Assembly: GCA_037478835.1 (NCBI GenBank)
Contig: JBBFLV010000002.1
Coordinates: 310,001-374,000 of the forward strand
Direction of reading: 5' to 3'
Origin: 630D-37 sp037478835
GTDB lineage: Bacteria; Chloroflexota; Anaerolineae; Anaerolineales; Villigracilaceae
Length of the DNA stretch: 64,000 nt
Both the position numbers and the translations under genes were made by a program. Under the pieces are notes generated by a model that searched no databases, was not told where the DNA came from, and saw only the letters and a program-made list of their open reading frames with translations. Shown here piece by piece: positions 7,959-16,498 of this stretch (the stretch's first letter is position 1; every line of letters begins with the position of its first letter).

Positions 7959-8545
7959 AACAGCGCCTCCAGGAGCATCAGGGTCATCCGAGCCGTGGCT
8001 CCCCAAAGCAGCTCACCGTCGTAAGGGTGATAGGCGATCAGCGTGCCGCGATCCGGACGGTGGAATTCCCAGCGGTTTTGTGGATCGGCCAGCCAGGCAA
8101 GCGGAATGGTGAAAACGCGCGCCACCTCGATGGTGGATACTTTGAGCACCACCGGCCATTCGATCGTTCCGACAACCGGCGTGACGCGGAAGTGGGTCAC
8201 GGTGATCATAGGGGGCAAGCGCCCCAAAACGCGCACCCGCCTGGGGTCCAGCCCGATCTCTTCGGCGGCTTCGCGCAGTGCCGTCTCTTCCGGGGTCGTT
8301 TCACCGGCATCGCAGGCGCCGCCTGGGAAAGAAACCTGTCCCTTATGGCTTTCCACGTGCTCGGTGCGACGGGTGAACAACAGATGCCATTCTCCTTGTT
8401 CTTTCAGGAGTGGCACTAAGACAGCGGCACATTTGACCCCTTCGGTCGGGTGGATTTCATCCCCAGGTTGGATGTGGGCAACATTTTCTCGCAGCCGCCT
8501 GACGATCTCCTCCACCTCAAGATGTGCCAGCGATTCGCTACTCAT
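7949..8545 (-). CDS. NUDIX hydrolase, probable CoA pyrophosphatase
   Basis: 198 residues. The Nudix box GACDAGETTPEETALREAAEE-GL carries the metal-binding Glu residues of the REXXEE core. Upstream, LLFTRRTEHVESHKGQVSFPGG matches the extra signature of the CoA pyrophosphatase branch (PCD1/NudL-like), which cleaves CoA to 3',5'-ADP and 4'-phosphopantetheine. The start overlaps the der stop by 8 bases, so it is translated as the last gene of the coaE-cdaA-cdaR-der run. Having a CoA synthesis enzyme and a likely CoA hydrolase in one operon is notable, though the substrate is inferred from motif only. Confidence 0.87.
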   Translation of the reverse strand: MSSESLAHLEVEEIVRRLRENVAHIQPGDEIHPTEGVKCAAVLVPLLKEQGEWHLLFTRRTEHVESHKGQVSFPGGACDAGETTPEETALREAAEEIGLDPRRVRVLGRLPPMITVTHFRVTPVVGTIEWPVVLKVSTIEVARVFTIPLAWLADPQNRWEFHRPDRGTLIAYHPYDGELLWGATARMTLMLLEALLKK

Positions 8546-9911
8546 GCCGTCCTTTGGTGACCAGGCGAATGGGGGTGCCGAGAAAACCGTATTCTTCTCG
8601 AATACAATTTTCCAGGTAACGCAGGTAAGAAAAGTGCATCAGAGAGGGATCGTTGACGTAGATCAGGAACGTGGGCGGATCGGTGCGTACCTGGGTGCCG
8701 TAGAAGATCTTGAGCTGTCGCCCGGCGTGGGCAGGCGGAGATTGGCGATCCTGTGCCCGTTGTAGGATTTGGTTTAGCTTCGAGGTGGTGATACGCGCCA
8801 GGCGCTCTTCCTGGACCTGGAGCGCCGTAGGCAGGATTTGATCGACGCGCTGTCCGGTGCGTGCCGAGACGAAGAGGATCGGCACGTAATCCATAAAGTT
8901 CAGCTCCTGACGGATAAGTTGTTTCCACTGTTCCATCGTCTGGCTATCTTTGGGAATGGCATCCCATTTATTGACGATGACCACGCAGGATTTCCAGGCA
9001 TCCAGGATAAAGCCGGCAATATGGGCATCCTGGGCCGTGATCCCGACGGTAGCATCGATCACCAGCAGTACGACATCGGCGCGTTCAATGGCACGAAAGG
9101 AGCGCAGGACACTGTACTTTTCGATCCCCGGCTCGATCCTTCCACGGCGCCGAATGCCGGCGGTATCGATCAGGGTGATCGATATTCCCTGATATTCCAG
9201 GTGGGTATCGATGGCATCCCGTGTCGTGCCGGGAATGGGGCTGACGATCACCCGTTCTTCACCCAGCAGGCGGTTCAACAGGCTGGATTTGCCCACGTTC
9301 GGTTTGCCGACAATGGCGATCTTTACCGCATCGTCTGCTTCGGTTTCTTCCACCGTTGGGAGCAATTGAACAACTCGGTCTAGCAGATCGCCGGTTCCGG
9401 TGCCGTGTAAGGCCGAAATGGCGTAGGGTTCTCCCAATCCCAGCTCATAGAAGGAGGCACTTTCGGCGCGGCGCGCCTCCGATTCGCATTTATTCACCAC
9501 CAGCAAGATCGGTGGAAAGAGTTCTCCCTCGGCCGTTTTGTGTTGATGGCGACGTAGGATGCGCGCGATCTCGTGATCGGCGGGAGTGGGCCCCTCTTCG
9601 CCATCCGTGATGAAAAGCACCACATCGGCGCTTTCGATGGCCATCAGAGCCTGATGACGGATTTCTTCGATAAATTCCGCCGAACCGATCGAAAGGGGAG
9701 TCTGGCCACCGTGTTGAGGGTCAATGCCGCCGGTATCCACCACGTCAAAGATTCGCCCGTTCCATTCGCAGCTGCCGAACAGGCGGTCACGCGTGGTGCC
9801 GGGGGTTTCATCTACGATCGCCAGACGTTCCCCGACGAAGCGATTGAAGAGGGTACTCTTGCCCACATTGGGGCGTCCGACCAGAGCGACAAGAGGCTTG
9901 CGTACGTTCAT
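8538..9911 (-). CDS. der: ribosome assembly GTPase Der (EngA)
   Basis: 457 residues with the diagnostic tandem GTPase arrangement. The first G1 is GRPNVGKST at about residue 12, with DTPGTTRD and DTGGID following; the second G1 is GKPNVGKSS at about residue 206, with DTAGI and NKWD. The C-terminal KH-like domain includes LRYLENCIREEYGFLGTPIRL. Der acts in 50S subunit maturation. The start overlaps the CdaR stop by 4 bases (ATGA-type overlap) and the stop overlaps the NUDIX start by 8, implying translational coupling. Confidence 0.97.
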   Translation of the reverse strand: MNVRKPLVALVGRPNVGKSTLFNRFVGERLAIVDETPGTTRDRLFGSCEWNGRIFDVVDTGGIDPQHGGQTPLSIGSAEFIEEIRHQALMAIESADVVLFITDGEEGPTPADHEIARILRRHQHKTAEGELFPPILLVVNKCESEARRAESASFYELGLGEPYAISALHGTGTGDLLDRVVQLLPTVEETEADDAVKIAIVGKPNVGKSSLLNRLLGEERVIVSPIPGTTRDAIDTHLEYQGISITLIDTAGIRRRGRIEPGIEKYSVLRSFRAIERADVVLLVIDATVGITAQDAHIAGFILDAWKSCVVIVNKWDAIPKDSQTMEQWKQLIRQELNFMDYVPILFVSARTGQRVDQILPTALQVQEERLARITTSKLNQILQRAQDRQSPPAHAGRQLKIFYGTQVRTDPPTFLIYVNDPSLMHFSYLRYLENCIREEYGFLGTPIRLVTKGRHE

Positions 9912-11152
9912 GGCGTTGGAGTTGGAGTCTCTGATAATGGGATAATGGTAACCTGCACCGTGACCGGAAGCACCGATTCGACCTTCAGCCCCTCGATCAG
10001 CACTTCTACCTTTGGGCTTACCTGGTAGGTGCCGCTTGCCAGGTTGCTCAGATCCACAACAACGCGCACATCCTCCCGTGGGCGAAGTGCATTGAGAAGG
10101 GGAAGCGGGCCGGATAGGATGATATCCACCGTTGAGGGGGAAAGCGTGGCTCTCAGGTTCGGCGCCAGCCCGATGATCTCGATCGGCTGGGATGTGAGCG
10201 TCAGGCTACTTTCCAGCGCCGCCACGTTAACCTGCACCAACACGCTTTGTTCGCCGATCACCGAAATGCCTGCCGGTAACAGCAACCCGAGGCGGGTGGT
10301 GAGGTTCTCTTTCAATCCGCTCAGATCGAGCGGTTCGGTCTCAACGACGCCGGGAAGGCTGCTGACCAGTTGTGGGTTTTCGGAATAGAGCGTTACGATA
10401 GGAGGAAAGACGGAAATTCCGCTGAGATGATAACCGTTCGCCACCTGACCGCGCACTACCACTTTCACCACGGCATCACGATACCCGCCCATTTGCTGGA
10501 TCGGGATGAGGATATGGGCACTGGAAGGAAGCAGATTGATCCCGCTGACGGTTTGACCTTTTTCATCAAGCGCCTGAATAGGCAGGGTACGATCGATCGT
10601 CTCGCGCGCGCCGCTCAGATTGACTTCCACTTTAAGGCGTGTTACCCGTGATACCAGGGAGCGAGGACCGCTGAGGATCACCGTAGAAGGCTCCAGGGTA
10701 ATATTGCCGGCCTGATAGCCGACGGCCGGTTCTCCGCTTACAACGGCCTCAAGGGACATTTGTCGCGAGAGCAAGCTTTCCAGGGTGAACGTCACGGTAG
10801 CAGGGGAGATGCTGAGCACGCGCACCGGCCCTCGATCGATCTGAAGGCGGACCTTGAGTGTGTGTGTACCCTCGCCCAGGCCGGTCATATCCAACACAGC
10901 ATGGACCGATTGAGGGGAGGCCAAAAGCTCTTGCCAGACCGAACGCGGCGCGCGCAGGGTCACTTGCACTTTTTCGGGGATTTTTTCCAGGCTCACCAAC
11001 CCGCTCTCCATGCCCACTACTTCCAAAGGCACCGGCGAAGGGAAAACGCGCACCTCATCCGGATCGGTGGATGTGACCGCAGAGATCCAGACTGCCAGGG
11101 CTAAAATGAAGGCAAGGAGAAACGTGCGTAGATTGGCAATTATCTTTTCCAT
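9908..11152 (-). CDS. cdaR: CdaR-like regulator of diadenylate cyclase (YbbR domains)
   Basis: 414 residues from the ATG at 11152; a GTG 12 bases further upstream is possible, but the ATG gives a cleaner signal-anchor start (MEKIIANLRTF). One N-terminal hydrophobic helix (~10-25) is followed by an extracytoplasmic region of about four YbbR-type beta repeats (LEVVGMES, LEAVVSGEPAVGYQ, VKVVVRGQVANGYHLSG, IEIIGLAPNLRA), each with the recurring PSTVDIILSGP-like ending. It overlaps the end of cdaA, the standard order in c-di-AMP loci, where the protein binds and modulates CdaA. It ends in a short Thr-Pro tail. Confidence 0.9.
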   Translation of the reverse strand: MEKIIANLRTFLLAFILALAVWISAVTSTDPDEVRVFPSPVPLEVVGMESGLVSLEKIPEKVQVTLRAPRSVWQELLASPQSVHAVLDMTGLGEGTHTLKVRLQIDRGPVRVLSISPATVTFTLESLLSRQMSLEAVVSGEPAVGYQAGNITLEPSTVILSGPRSLVSRVTRLKVEVNLSGARETIDRTLPIQALDEKGQTVSGINLLPSSAHILIPIQQMGGYRDAVVKVVVRGQVANGYHLSGISVFPPIVTLYSENPQLVSSLPGVVETEPLDLSGLKENLTTRLGLLLPAGISVIGEQSVLVQVNVAALESSLTLTSQPIEIIGLAPNLRATLSPSTVDIILSGPLPLLNALRPREDVRVVVDLSNLASGTYQVSPKVEVLIEGLKVESVLPVTVQVTIIPLSETPTPTP

Positions 11153-11976
11153 AGCCAGGTCCACCAGGAGCGGCTTTTCTCCCTGGAAGGGCGGAAAAGG
11201 GTGAAGAGGATATGTTCCAGGCGTTCTGTCTCCAGTCGGCGCCAGATGCGCCCGGCGTGGGCAATCGAAATGGCACCGCTCTCTTCGGACACAACGACGG
11301 CCACGGCATCGCTGACTTCCGAGATTCCCAGTGCGGCGCGGTGGCGCAATCCCATTTGGCGATCGGTTGCCAGAATGCCGCTGGTCGAAAGGGGCATGAC
11401 GCAGGCGGCGGCCACAATGCGGTTATCGGCGATGATCACTGCGCCATCGTGAAGCGGTGTGTTGGGATAAAAGATTTGTAGCAAGAGCTCCGGCGTGACT
11501 TGAGCATCCAGCCGAACCCCACTCTCGGTATAGGCCTCTAGGCTGTCTTTCCGCTGCAAGATGATCAGCGCGCCGTGTTGCCGTGCCGAAAGGCGATTGG
11601 CGGCACTAATGATGGCATGGAGCATTTGTTCCGTTGCCAGGATGTCCCCTGGGGTTTTGATCTGCAGCGTGCCGGCGCGCCCGATTCGCTCCAGCGTCCT
11701 TCGCAATTCAGGGGCGAAGATGACCGGGATGGCCAGCAGAAGGGCAGGGAGGGTGTTGCTTACCAGCCACGAGAAGGCCGGCAGGTCTACCAAGCTGGTC
11801 AGAAGGACGAGCAGGATGATCAGGATGATCATCCCGCGCAGCAGTGCCATGGCCTGAGTATCGCGCAGGCTGTGCAGGATGAAGAAGAAAATGAGCGTCA
11901 CCAACAGGATGTCAATGACGCTCGCCCATGTCAGGCGCTGCAGGACGAAGAAGAGATTATCCAGGATATTCGACAC
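11140..11976 (-). CDS. cdaA: membrane diadenylate cyclase CdaA
   Basis: 278 residues. Three hydrophobic helices (~20-35, 45-63, 66-88) precede the DisA_N-type cyclase domain. Both catalytic motifs are present: DGA at 177-179 and RHR at 211-213, within LHDGAVI and MGLRHRAALG. The enzyme makes c-di-AMP from two ATP, a signal for potassium, turgor and cell wall control. The start is a GTG shortly after the coaE stop. cdaR follows with overlap; the usual third gene glmM is replaced by der. Confidence 0.95.
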   Translation of the reverse strand: MSNILDNLFFVLQRLTWASVIDILLVTLIFFFILHSLRDTQAMALLRGMIILIILLVLLTSLVDLPAFSWLVSNTLPALLLAIPVIFAPELRRTLERIGRAGTLQIKTPGDILATEQMLHAIISAANRLSARQHGALIILQRKDSLEAYTESGVRLDAQVTPELLLQIFYPNTPLHDGAVIIADNRIVAAACVMPLSTSGILATDRQMGLRHRAALGISEVSDAVAVVVSEESGAISIAHAGRIWRRLETERLEHILFTLFRPSREKSRSWWTWLWKR

Positions 11977-11982
11977 AACACA

Positions 11983-13119
11983 TCAAATGGGTCGGAGCAC
12001 CCGATCCTGGCGCAATTGTTTGAAGAACATCACATGCGGCTCTGCCGGACGCGATTCGCGCGCCGCCTCCTCCCAGGCCTGTATGCCCAGGGTTTCCGGC
12101 AGGCGCGGTTCATAACCCAGGCTTTTCCAGATTTCCATGTGCTGTGCCAGCGATGGGCTGACGAAGACCAGGGAGGCTTCACATTGTAATTCCCGCGAGG
12201 CGTGCTCAATTTCGTTGAGCATGGCCTCCAGGGCTTTATGCAGATTTACCTTCTCATCTACGTAGATGTCGGTCGCGCGGGCAACCAAGTTTTCCACTTG
12301 CCAGCCGGCCACGCCGACGATCTGCTCTCCCTGGTTCAGGAGCACGAAGGCTTTATCGCCGAAGGCGGCCATGATGTCATCGGCTGTCGGTTGACGGCGC
12401 CCGTGGCTCAGGCGCGCAATCGCCTCGGCGATCTTGGCCGCTTCGCGTGGGCGCCCGCGGGAGACGCTGAGTTCACCGGCCGGTGCGGCTTTGATGACCA
12501 TTGGCATGGTATCGGTATGCGATGTGATGGCGCGCCAGTGTTGGCTGACTTCTTTCCATAGCTCTTCGTAGGACCCCTTGTTTTGAATAGCAACATTTGC
12601 CTGGGCGATCTTCTCTTCCTGGGATGGTTGGGCCTGAATGCGCTGAAGTGCATCCTCGCGGCTCATTTGGCGCTTCTTCATCAGGCGTTCGAGCTGCACA
12701 TCGCTTGGGGCGTGGATCACCCAGATCGCGTCGCAGGCGTGGCGCAGTTCGGTTTCCAGTAGCTTGATGGCCTCAATCACCACAATCGATTGGGATGCCC
12801 GGCGCACCATGCTATCAATGGCCTGAAAAACCAGCGGGTGCACGATGCTTTCCAGTTTTTTCAGCGCTTCTGCATCGGCGAAGACCAGCCGCCCTAGCCG
12901 CTCACGATCGATCTCACCGTTGCTATCCAGGATCCATTTGCCAAACGTTTCCACCACCGGTTGGTAACCAGGCGCGCCCTTGGCAATGGCGCGATGAGCC
13001 AGTGCATCGGCGTCAATCGTATAGGCGCCGAGATGTTCCAACATGCGCCGCACCACGCTTTTCCCGGTGGCGATATTGCCGGTAAGGCCGATAACGTATT
13101 TTCCAGGCCAGCGACTCAC
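11983..13119 (-). CDS. coaE: dephospho-CoA kinase fused to a GNAT acetyltransferase domain
   Basis: 378 residues, nearly twice the usual CoaE. Residues 1-200 are CoaE: P-loop GNIATGKS at 14-21, DADALAH, and the lid region KKRQMSREDALQRIQAQ. It phosphorylates the 3'-OH of dephospho-CoA, the last step of CoA synthesis. Residues ~205-370 are a GNAT-like domain (FVLLNQGEQIVGVAGWQVENLVARATDIYV in two parts, then ASLVFVSPSLAQHMEIWKSLGYE), which would use acyl-CoA as donor. The start is GTG with AAGGAG upstream. First gene of the coaE-cdaA-cdaR-der-NUDIX run. The acetyltransferase substrate is unknown. Confidence 0.9.
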   Translation of the reverse strand: MSRWPGKYVIGLTGNIATGKSVVRRMLEHLGAYTIDADALAHRAIAKGAPGYQPVVETFGKWILDSNGEIDRERLGRLVFADAEALKKLESIVHPLVFQAIDSMVRRASQSIVVIEAIKLLETELRHACDAIWVIHAPSDVQLERLMKKRQMSREDALQRIQAQPSQEEKIAQANVAIQNKGSYEELWKEVSQHWRAITSHTDTMPMVIKAAPAGELSVSRGRPREAAKIAEAIARLSHGRRQPTADDIMAAFGDKAFVLLNQGEQIVGVAGWQVENLVARATDIYVDEKVNLHKALEAMLNEIEHASRELQCEASLVFVSPSLAQHMEIWKSLGYEPRLPETLGIQAWEEAARESRPAEPHVMFFKQLRQDRVLRPI

Positions 13120-13201
13120 GATGTGCTCCTTAAGGGATATCGTTGCTTCAATTTTACCCTATCTGACGAAAAGCGGAGACCCTGAAGTATAGCCAAGAGC
13201 C

Positions 13202-14494
13202 TCATTTCCACCAGATTTTGCGCTCGCGTTTCTGATTTAGAAAGACTTTCCCTTCTTCGATCCACAAGACTGCAGGGCGGTAGGCTCCGTTATAGTTGCT
13301 GGCCATGCTGAGCTGATACGCTCCGCTGACGGGGATGGCAAGGTATTCCCCTTCTTCCACTCTGGGAAAAGGCAGGTCTTCGATCAATACGTCGCCGGAT
13401 TCGCAATAGGGTCCCCCGATCCAGACCTGTTCTTCCCAAGGGCGGGAGAGAGCCTGAAGAGGCAGGGCCGTATAACGTGCCCCGTAGAGCGCCGGACGTG
13501 GGTTATCGGCCAGTCCACCATCCACCAGCAACCAAGTTCGTCCCGGACGACGTTTGATCGTCCCGATGCGGTACAGTGCGATTCCGGCCTGCGCGATCAG
13601 ACTGCGTCCTGGTTCCAGGTGCAGGTAGGGAAATGGCAGTGATCTCTTTTTGACTCCTCTGATGAGGCAGGCGACGATCTCGGCGAGGTATGTTTCGATG
13701 GATGGCCAAGGAAGATCGTTTTCATGATACGGCACGCCCCAGCCACCCCCCGGCGAAAAATGCCATTCTTCCGGCCAGGGAATTTCTCCAGCAAGGTCCA
13801 ACGCTTGTTCGATGGCTGCGCACAAGGGAGCAGGGTCACGGAATTGGGAGCCGATGTGGAAGTGGAGTCCCCGAACGATCAGGCCGTTTTGCCGGGCTTC
13901 GCGCACGGCATCCAGGAGTTCTTCGGCGTTCATGCCGAATTTGCTTTCGTGGTGACCGGTCTGGATATGGCTGTGGGTGTGGGGAGCGATGCCGGGTTGA
14001 AGGCGGAGCCATAGCTCCGGCAGGCGAGAGCCGGCTTTGTGCCATGCAAGCAGACGTTGCAATTCGCTCCGGTTATCCACGACGATCACCTGGGCTTGGC
14101 GGATGGCATGTTCGAGGTCTAGTGGTGATTTGTTGACACCATGCACGAGAAGGGGAATGCGGGAGGATGATTTTCGCGTAGTCAAGATTTCCCCGTAACT
14201 GCTGCAATCGATCCATGCCCCATGGCGTTCCAACCACCGGATCAGCCTTGGCGAAAGGTAGGCTTTGCCGGCGTAGGTGATGGCAAAAGGGGCAGGGTAA
14301 TGTCGCCGAAGCGTTTCTACATAGGCAGTGTAGCGAGCTTCCAGCGTGGCGGCGTCGTAGACATAGAGCGGGGTGCCGTATTGTTCGGCCAAATCTTGGA
14401 GTCGATACCCCTGGAGGGTGAGCTGGTCATCGGCGATGGCCGTGGAAAAGGGGAAGAGAGAAAGGCGCTTTTGGAGGTTTTCTAGGCTGGGCAT
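13202..14494 (-). CDS. lysA: diaminopimelate decarboxylase
   Basis: 430 residues, fold type III PLP decarboxylase. The PLP lysine is Lys77 in ITYAGKAYL. Other motifs are FHIGSQ, GGGWGVPY, EPGRSLIA for phosphate binding, and CESGDVL with the active-site Cys from the partner subunit. It converts meso-diaminopimelate to lysine. Pairing of CESGD with the YAGKA barrel favours LysA over ornithine or arginine decarboxylases, although broad-specificity members exist. It lies 82 bases upstream of coaE on the same strand and could be cotranscribed with it. Confidence 0.9.
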   Translation of the reverse strand: MPSLENLQKRLSLFPFSTAIADDQLTLQGYRLQDLAEQYGTPLYVYDAATLEARYTAYVETLRRHYPAPFAITYAGKAYLSPRLIRWLERHGAWIDCSSYGEILTTRKSSSRIPLLVHGVNKSPLDLEHAIRQAQVIVVDNRSELQRLLAWHKAGSRLPELWLRLQPGIAPHTHSHIQTGHHESKFGMNAEELLDAVREARQNGLIVRGLHFHIGSQFRDPAPLCAAIEQALDLAGEIPWPEEWHFSPGGGWGVPYHENDLPWPSIETYLAEIVACLIRGVKKRSLPFPYLHLEPGRSLIAQAGIALYRIGTIKRRPGRTWLLVDGGLADNPRPALYGARYTALPLQALSRPWEEQVWIGGPYCESGDVLIEDLPFPRVEEGEYLAIPVSGAYQLSMASNYNGAYRPAVLWIEEGKVFLNQKRERKIWWK

Positions 14495-14654
14495 GGTATT
14501 TTGGAAATCTCAGAATTTTGGAGGGCAGGTTTCAGGATACTTGATCTTTCCGGATATGGCTTGTTATAACATATATCGGGAGTGCCAACGCGCCTTGGTG
14601 AGTCAGCCGAGATGGTGCGATTCAAAGGCAGATTCCCAAAAGGGTGAATTTATT

Positions 14655-14685
14655 GCAAAAAAAGCCCCCGCCGAAAGCGGAGGCT
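14655..14685 (-). terminator. intrinsic terminator of the alternative complex III operon
   Basis: On the minus strand AGCCTCCGC / GCGGGGGCT (9 bp, one G-T pair) with loop TTTCG is followed by TTTTTTTGC. It is about 65 bases beyond the last gene of the operon. Confidence 0.88.
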
Positions 14686-14719
14686 CGTCTGTTCTTGCAC
14701 TGTCTATGTCGCGGTCAAC

Positions 14720-14747
14720 GGTCTACCGTCCACCGTCTACCGTCTCC
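14720..14747. repeat. degenerate heptamer repeat (GTCTACC family), copy 1
   Basis: Four consecutive 7-base units GGTCTAC, CGTCCAC, CGTCTAC, CGTCTCC lie between the operon terminator and the last act-region gene. Related arrays occur at 27095-27148 and 36794-36819. Confidence 0.75.
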
Positions 14748-14749
14748 CC

Positions 14750-15445
14750 TCAAGGCGTCGGGGTCGGAGTGGGCTGGCTTTCCACGACCACAACCACCTG
14801 CCCGGCGTAGATCAGCGGTCCCTCTGCCGGCACACTGGCCGGGCGACCGAGGGGCATCGCCGGGCGACCGATAGTCGTTTGACCGTTCGGGGCGTAGAGC
14901 ATCTGGTAGAGCAGCGATTGCTCCCAAACGCCGCCACCTAGGATATCCTGCCCTTTCGGTTCACTGTTGGCGCGGCGCGAGCCGGCCAGAATGCCGGCGT
15001 AGCTGCTCAGGTCCATATTCATGAGCGATGTGGCTAGATTGGAGTGATGGCAGGAACTGCAGCCCTGCGATCCCGGATACCAGATGTTGGATTCCACGAA
15101 AAGGGGTTGCACATCTTTATAGAAAGTAGCCTGGCAGGTGCGCCCTTTCACATCGGTGAAGGTGAAGGGATCGTTTTCCGGATAGCCGGCGTTGACCCAG
15201 GCGCCGATCAAGTTGACGGCCGCAATCTGGCATTTATTGAACTCTCCGGCGGCCGCCCGCTCCGGTACCGGCATGGTGGCCGGGATCAGGGTGGGAATGG
15301 GCGTCAAGGGGGGCAAGGTGGAAACTTTCTTGCAGCTCAGAGAGAACCCGCAGGCAGTGATGTATATGTAAGCGATCCATACCACCATCAGGATCACGAA
15401 TCCTGCGAGCACTCCATAGATCAGTTTTTGAACGTCATCGCGCAT
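14750..15445 (-). CDS. membrane-anchored monohaem cytochrome c-like protein, last gene of the ACIII operon
   Basis: 231 residues. An N-terminal helix (~10-30) anchors the protein, followed by a Pro-rich linker (PPLTPIPTLIP). The domain has one haem c site, CSSCH, with Met and His candidates for the sixth ligand downstream, plus several further cysteines (CQIAA, CQATF). It resembles the unusual monohaem c-type domains found at the ends of Chloroflexota respiratory clusters; I cannot assign it to ActG or another named subunit. The C-terminus is a short Thr-Pro run. The 10-base gap after actE supports one transcript, and it probably carries electrons from the complex. Confidence 0.7.
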   Translation of the reverse strand: MRDDVQKLIYGVLAGFVILMVVWIAYIYITACGFSLSCKKVSTLPPLTPIPTLIPATMPVPERAAAGEFNKCQIAAVNLIGAWVNAGYPENDPFTFTDVKGRTCQATFYKDVQPLFVESNIWYPGSQGCSSCHHSNLATSLMNMDLSSYAGILAGSRRANSEPKGQDILGGGVWEQSLLYQMLYAPNGQTTIGRPAMPLGRPASVPAEGPLIYAGQVVVVVESQPTPTPTP

Positions 15446-15455
15446 GGCCGGCTCC

Positions 15456-15971
15456 TTATGGTTGTTGCTTCAGGGTGCGCAAGAAGTTGACGATATCCCA
15501 GCGCTCGCGCGGGGTTAGGTTCTCGTTCAGCGCAGGCATCCGTCCGGCGACGCCGTTGGTGATCGTCAGGAAGAGGGCGCCATCGCTTTTGGCCTGCACC
15601 ACATCGGCTGTCAGGTTGGCCGGTTTATTTGCCAAGAAAGCGGCGATCGTCCCGTTCCCCAACCCTTGCGGACCGTGGCACATGGCGCAATGGATCGCAT
15701 ACAGCTGCTGCCCGCGGGCGATGGAGACCTCATCCGCCGGAACGGGATTGGTGGGTGCACCCATATTCGGAATGGCAACCGGACCGTCAATGGGCACCGA
15801 GCGCGGCGGTACGGGCAGGGGATTTTCATTCCACTTGTAAGACGGTTGGATCTCCATGAAGCTGATCCAATCGATTTTGATCACATCGTAACTGAGGAGG
15901 AGCAAAATGGCCAAGAGAATCCCAACTGCTCCGAAAACAGCAAAGAGTCGCTTATACCATTCGAAGTTCAT
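15456..15971 (-). CDS. actE: alternative complex III subunit ActE (monohaem cytochrome c)
   Basis: 171 residues with an N-terminal signal-anchor helix and one haem site CAMCH in QQLYAIHCAMCHGPQGLG. The distal Met is probably in GRMPAL, and NLTPRERWDIVNFLRTL is the usual C-terminal helix of class I cytochromes c. In characterised complexes ActE is the peripheral monohaem subunit that passes electrons to the oxidase or soluble carrier. It overlaps the actD stop by 4 bases. Confidence 0.88.
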   Translation of the reverse strand: MNFEWYKRLFAVFGAVGILLAILLLLSYDVIKIDWISFMEIQPSYKWNENPLPVPPRSVPIDGPVAIPNMGAPTNPVPADEVSIARGQQLYAIHCAMCHGPQGLGNGTIAAFLANKPANLTADVVQAKSDGALFLTITNGVAGRMPALNENLTPRERWDIVNFLRTLKQQP

Positions 15972-16489
15972 AGCTGAACCGCCTCCACCGGGCTGACCGA
16001 TTCAGCCCCGAGTTTTTTCAAGGTTTCCATCCAGCGCGTGCTTTCTTCTTCGGCACAGCGGAACAGCACGCCGATTTTCCCATCGCTGATCTCCGGCACG
16101 TATTCCATAGGGCGATAGTTGGGAAAGTAGCTATCCAGAAACACGCCTAGGAAGGTGGAAATCAGCATTCCCAGCATCGTTAGCTCGAAGAGCACGATCA
16201 CGCTCGGCGGGACGGGCACCAGCGGTTGACCACCTACGTAGATCGGATAAAGGTTCGGCGTGCCGACGGCGAAGAAAAGCCCCAGTAGAAAGCCGGCGAT
16301 TGCCCCTCCGAGTGCCAGGCGCGGCACGTTGGTCCAGTGATGCGGGCGCCCGAGCATCGGCCCGGTGAAGGGGATGCCGGAGATCACGTTCATTTGTTCA
16401 TCCGCAACGCCCATTTCGCGCAGGTGAGTAATGGCCTCGGCGGCGGGATCGATATCTGAGAAGAGAGCCAGGAAAGTCTTTTCGCTCAT
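15968..16489 (-). CDS. actD: alternative complex III subunit ActD (DUF3341)
   Basis: 173 residues. An N-terminal soluble ferredoxin-like part (LALFSDIDPAAEAITHLREMG) is followed by two membrane helices (~78-97 and ~108-130) and a short C-terminal domain (GVLFRCAEEESTRWMETLKKLGAESV). This is the architecture of DUF3341/ActD, a cofactor-free membrane subunit packed against ActC in known structures. It starts 10 bases after the actC stop. Confidence 0.9.
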   Translation of the reverse strand: MSEKTFLALFSDIDPAAEAITHLREMGVADEQMNVISGIPFTGPMLGRPHHWTNVPRLALGGAIAGFLLGLFFAVGTPNLYPIYVGGQPLVPVPPSVIVLFELTMLGMLISTFLGVFLDSYFPNYRPMEYVPEISDGKIGVLFRCAEEESTRWMETLKKLGAESVSPVEAVQL

Positions 16490-16498
16490 TAGGACCTC

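Noticed and set aside
14720..14747. Possible CRISPR-like short repeat array
   Set aside because: Units are 7 bases, adjacent without spacers and degenerate; no cas genes in the window.
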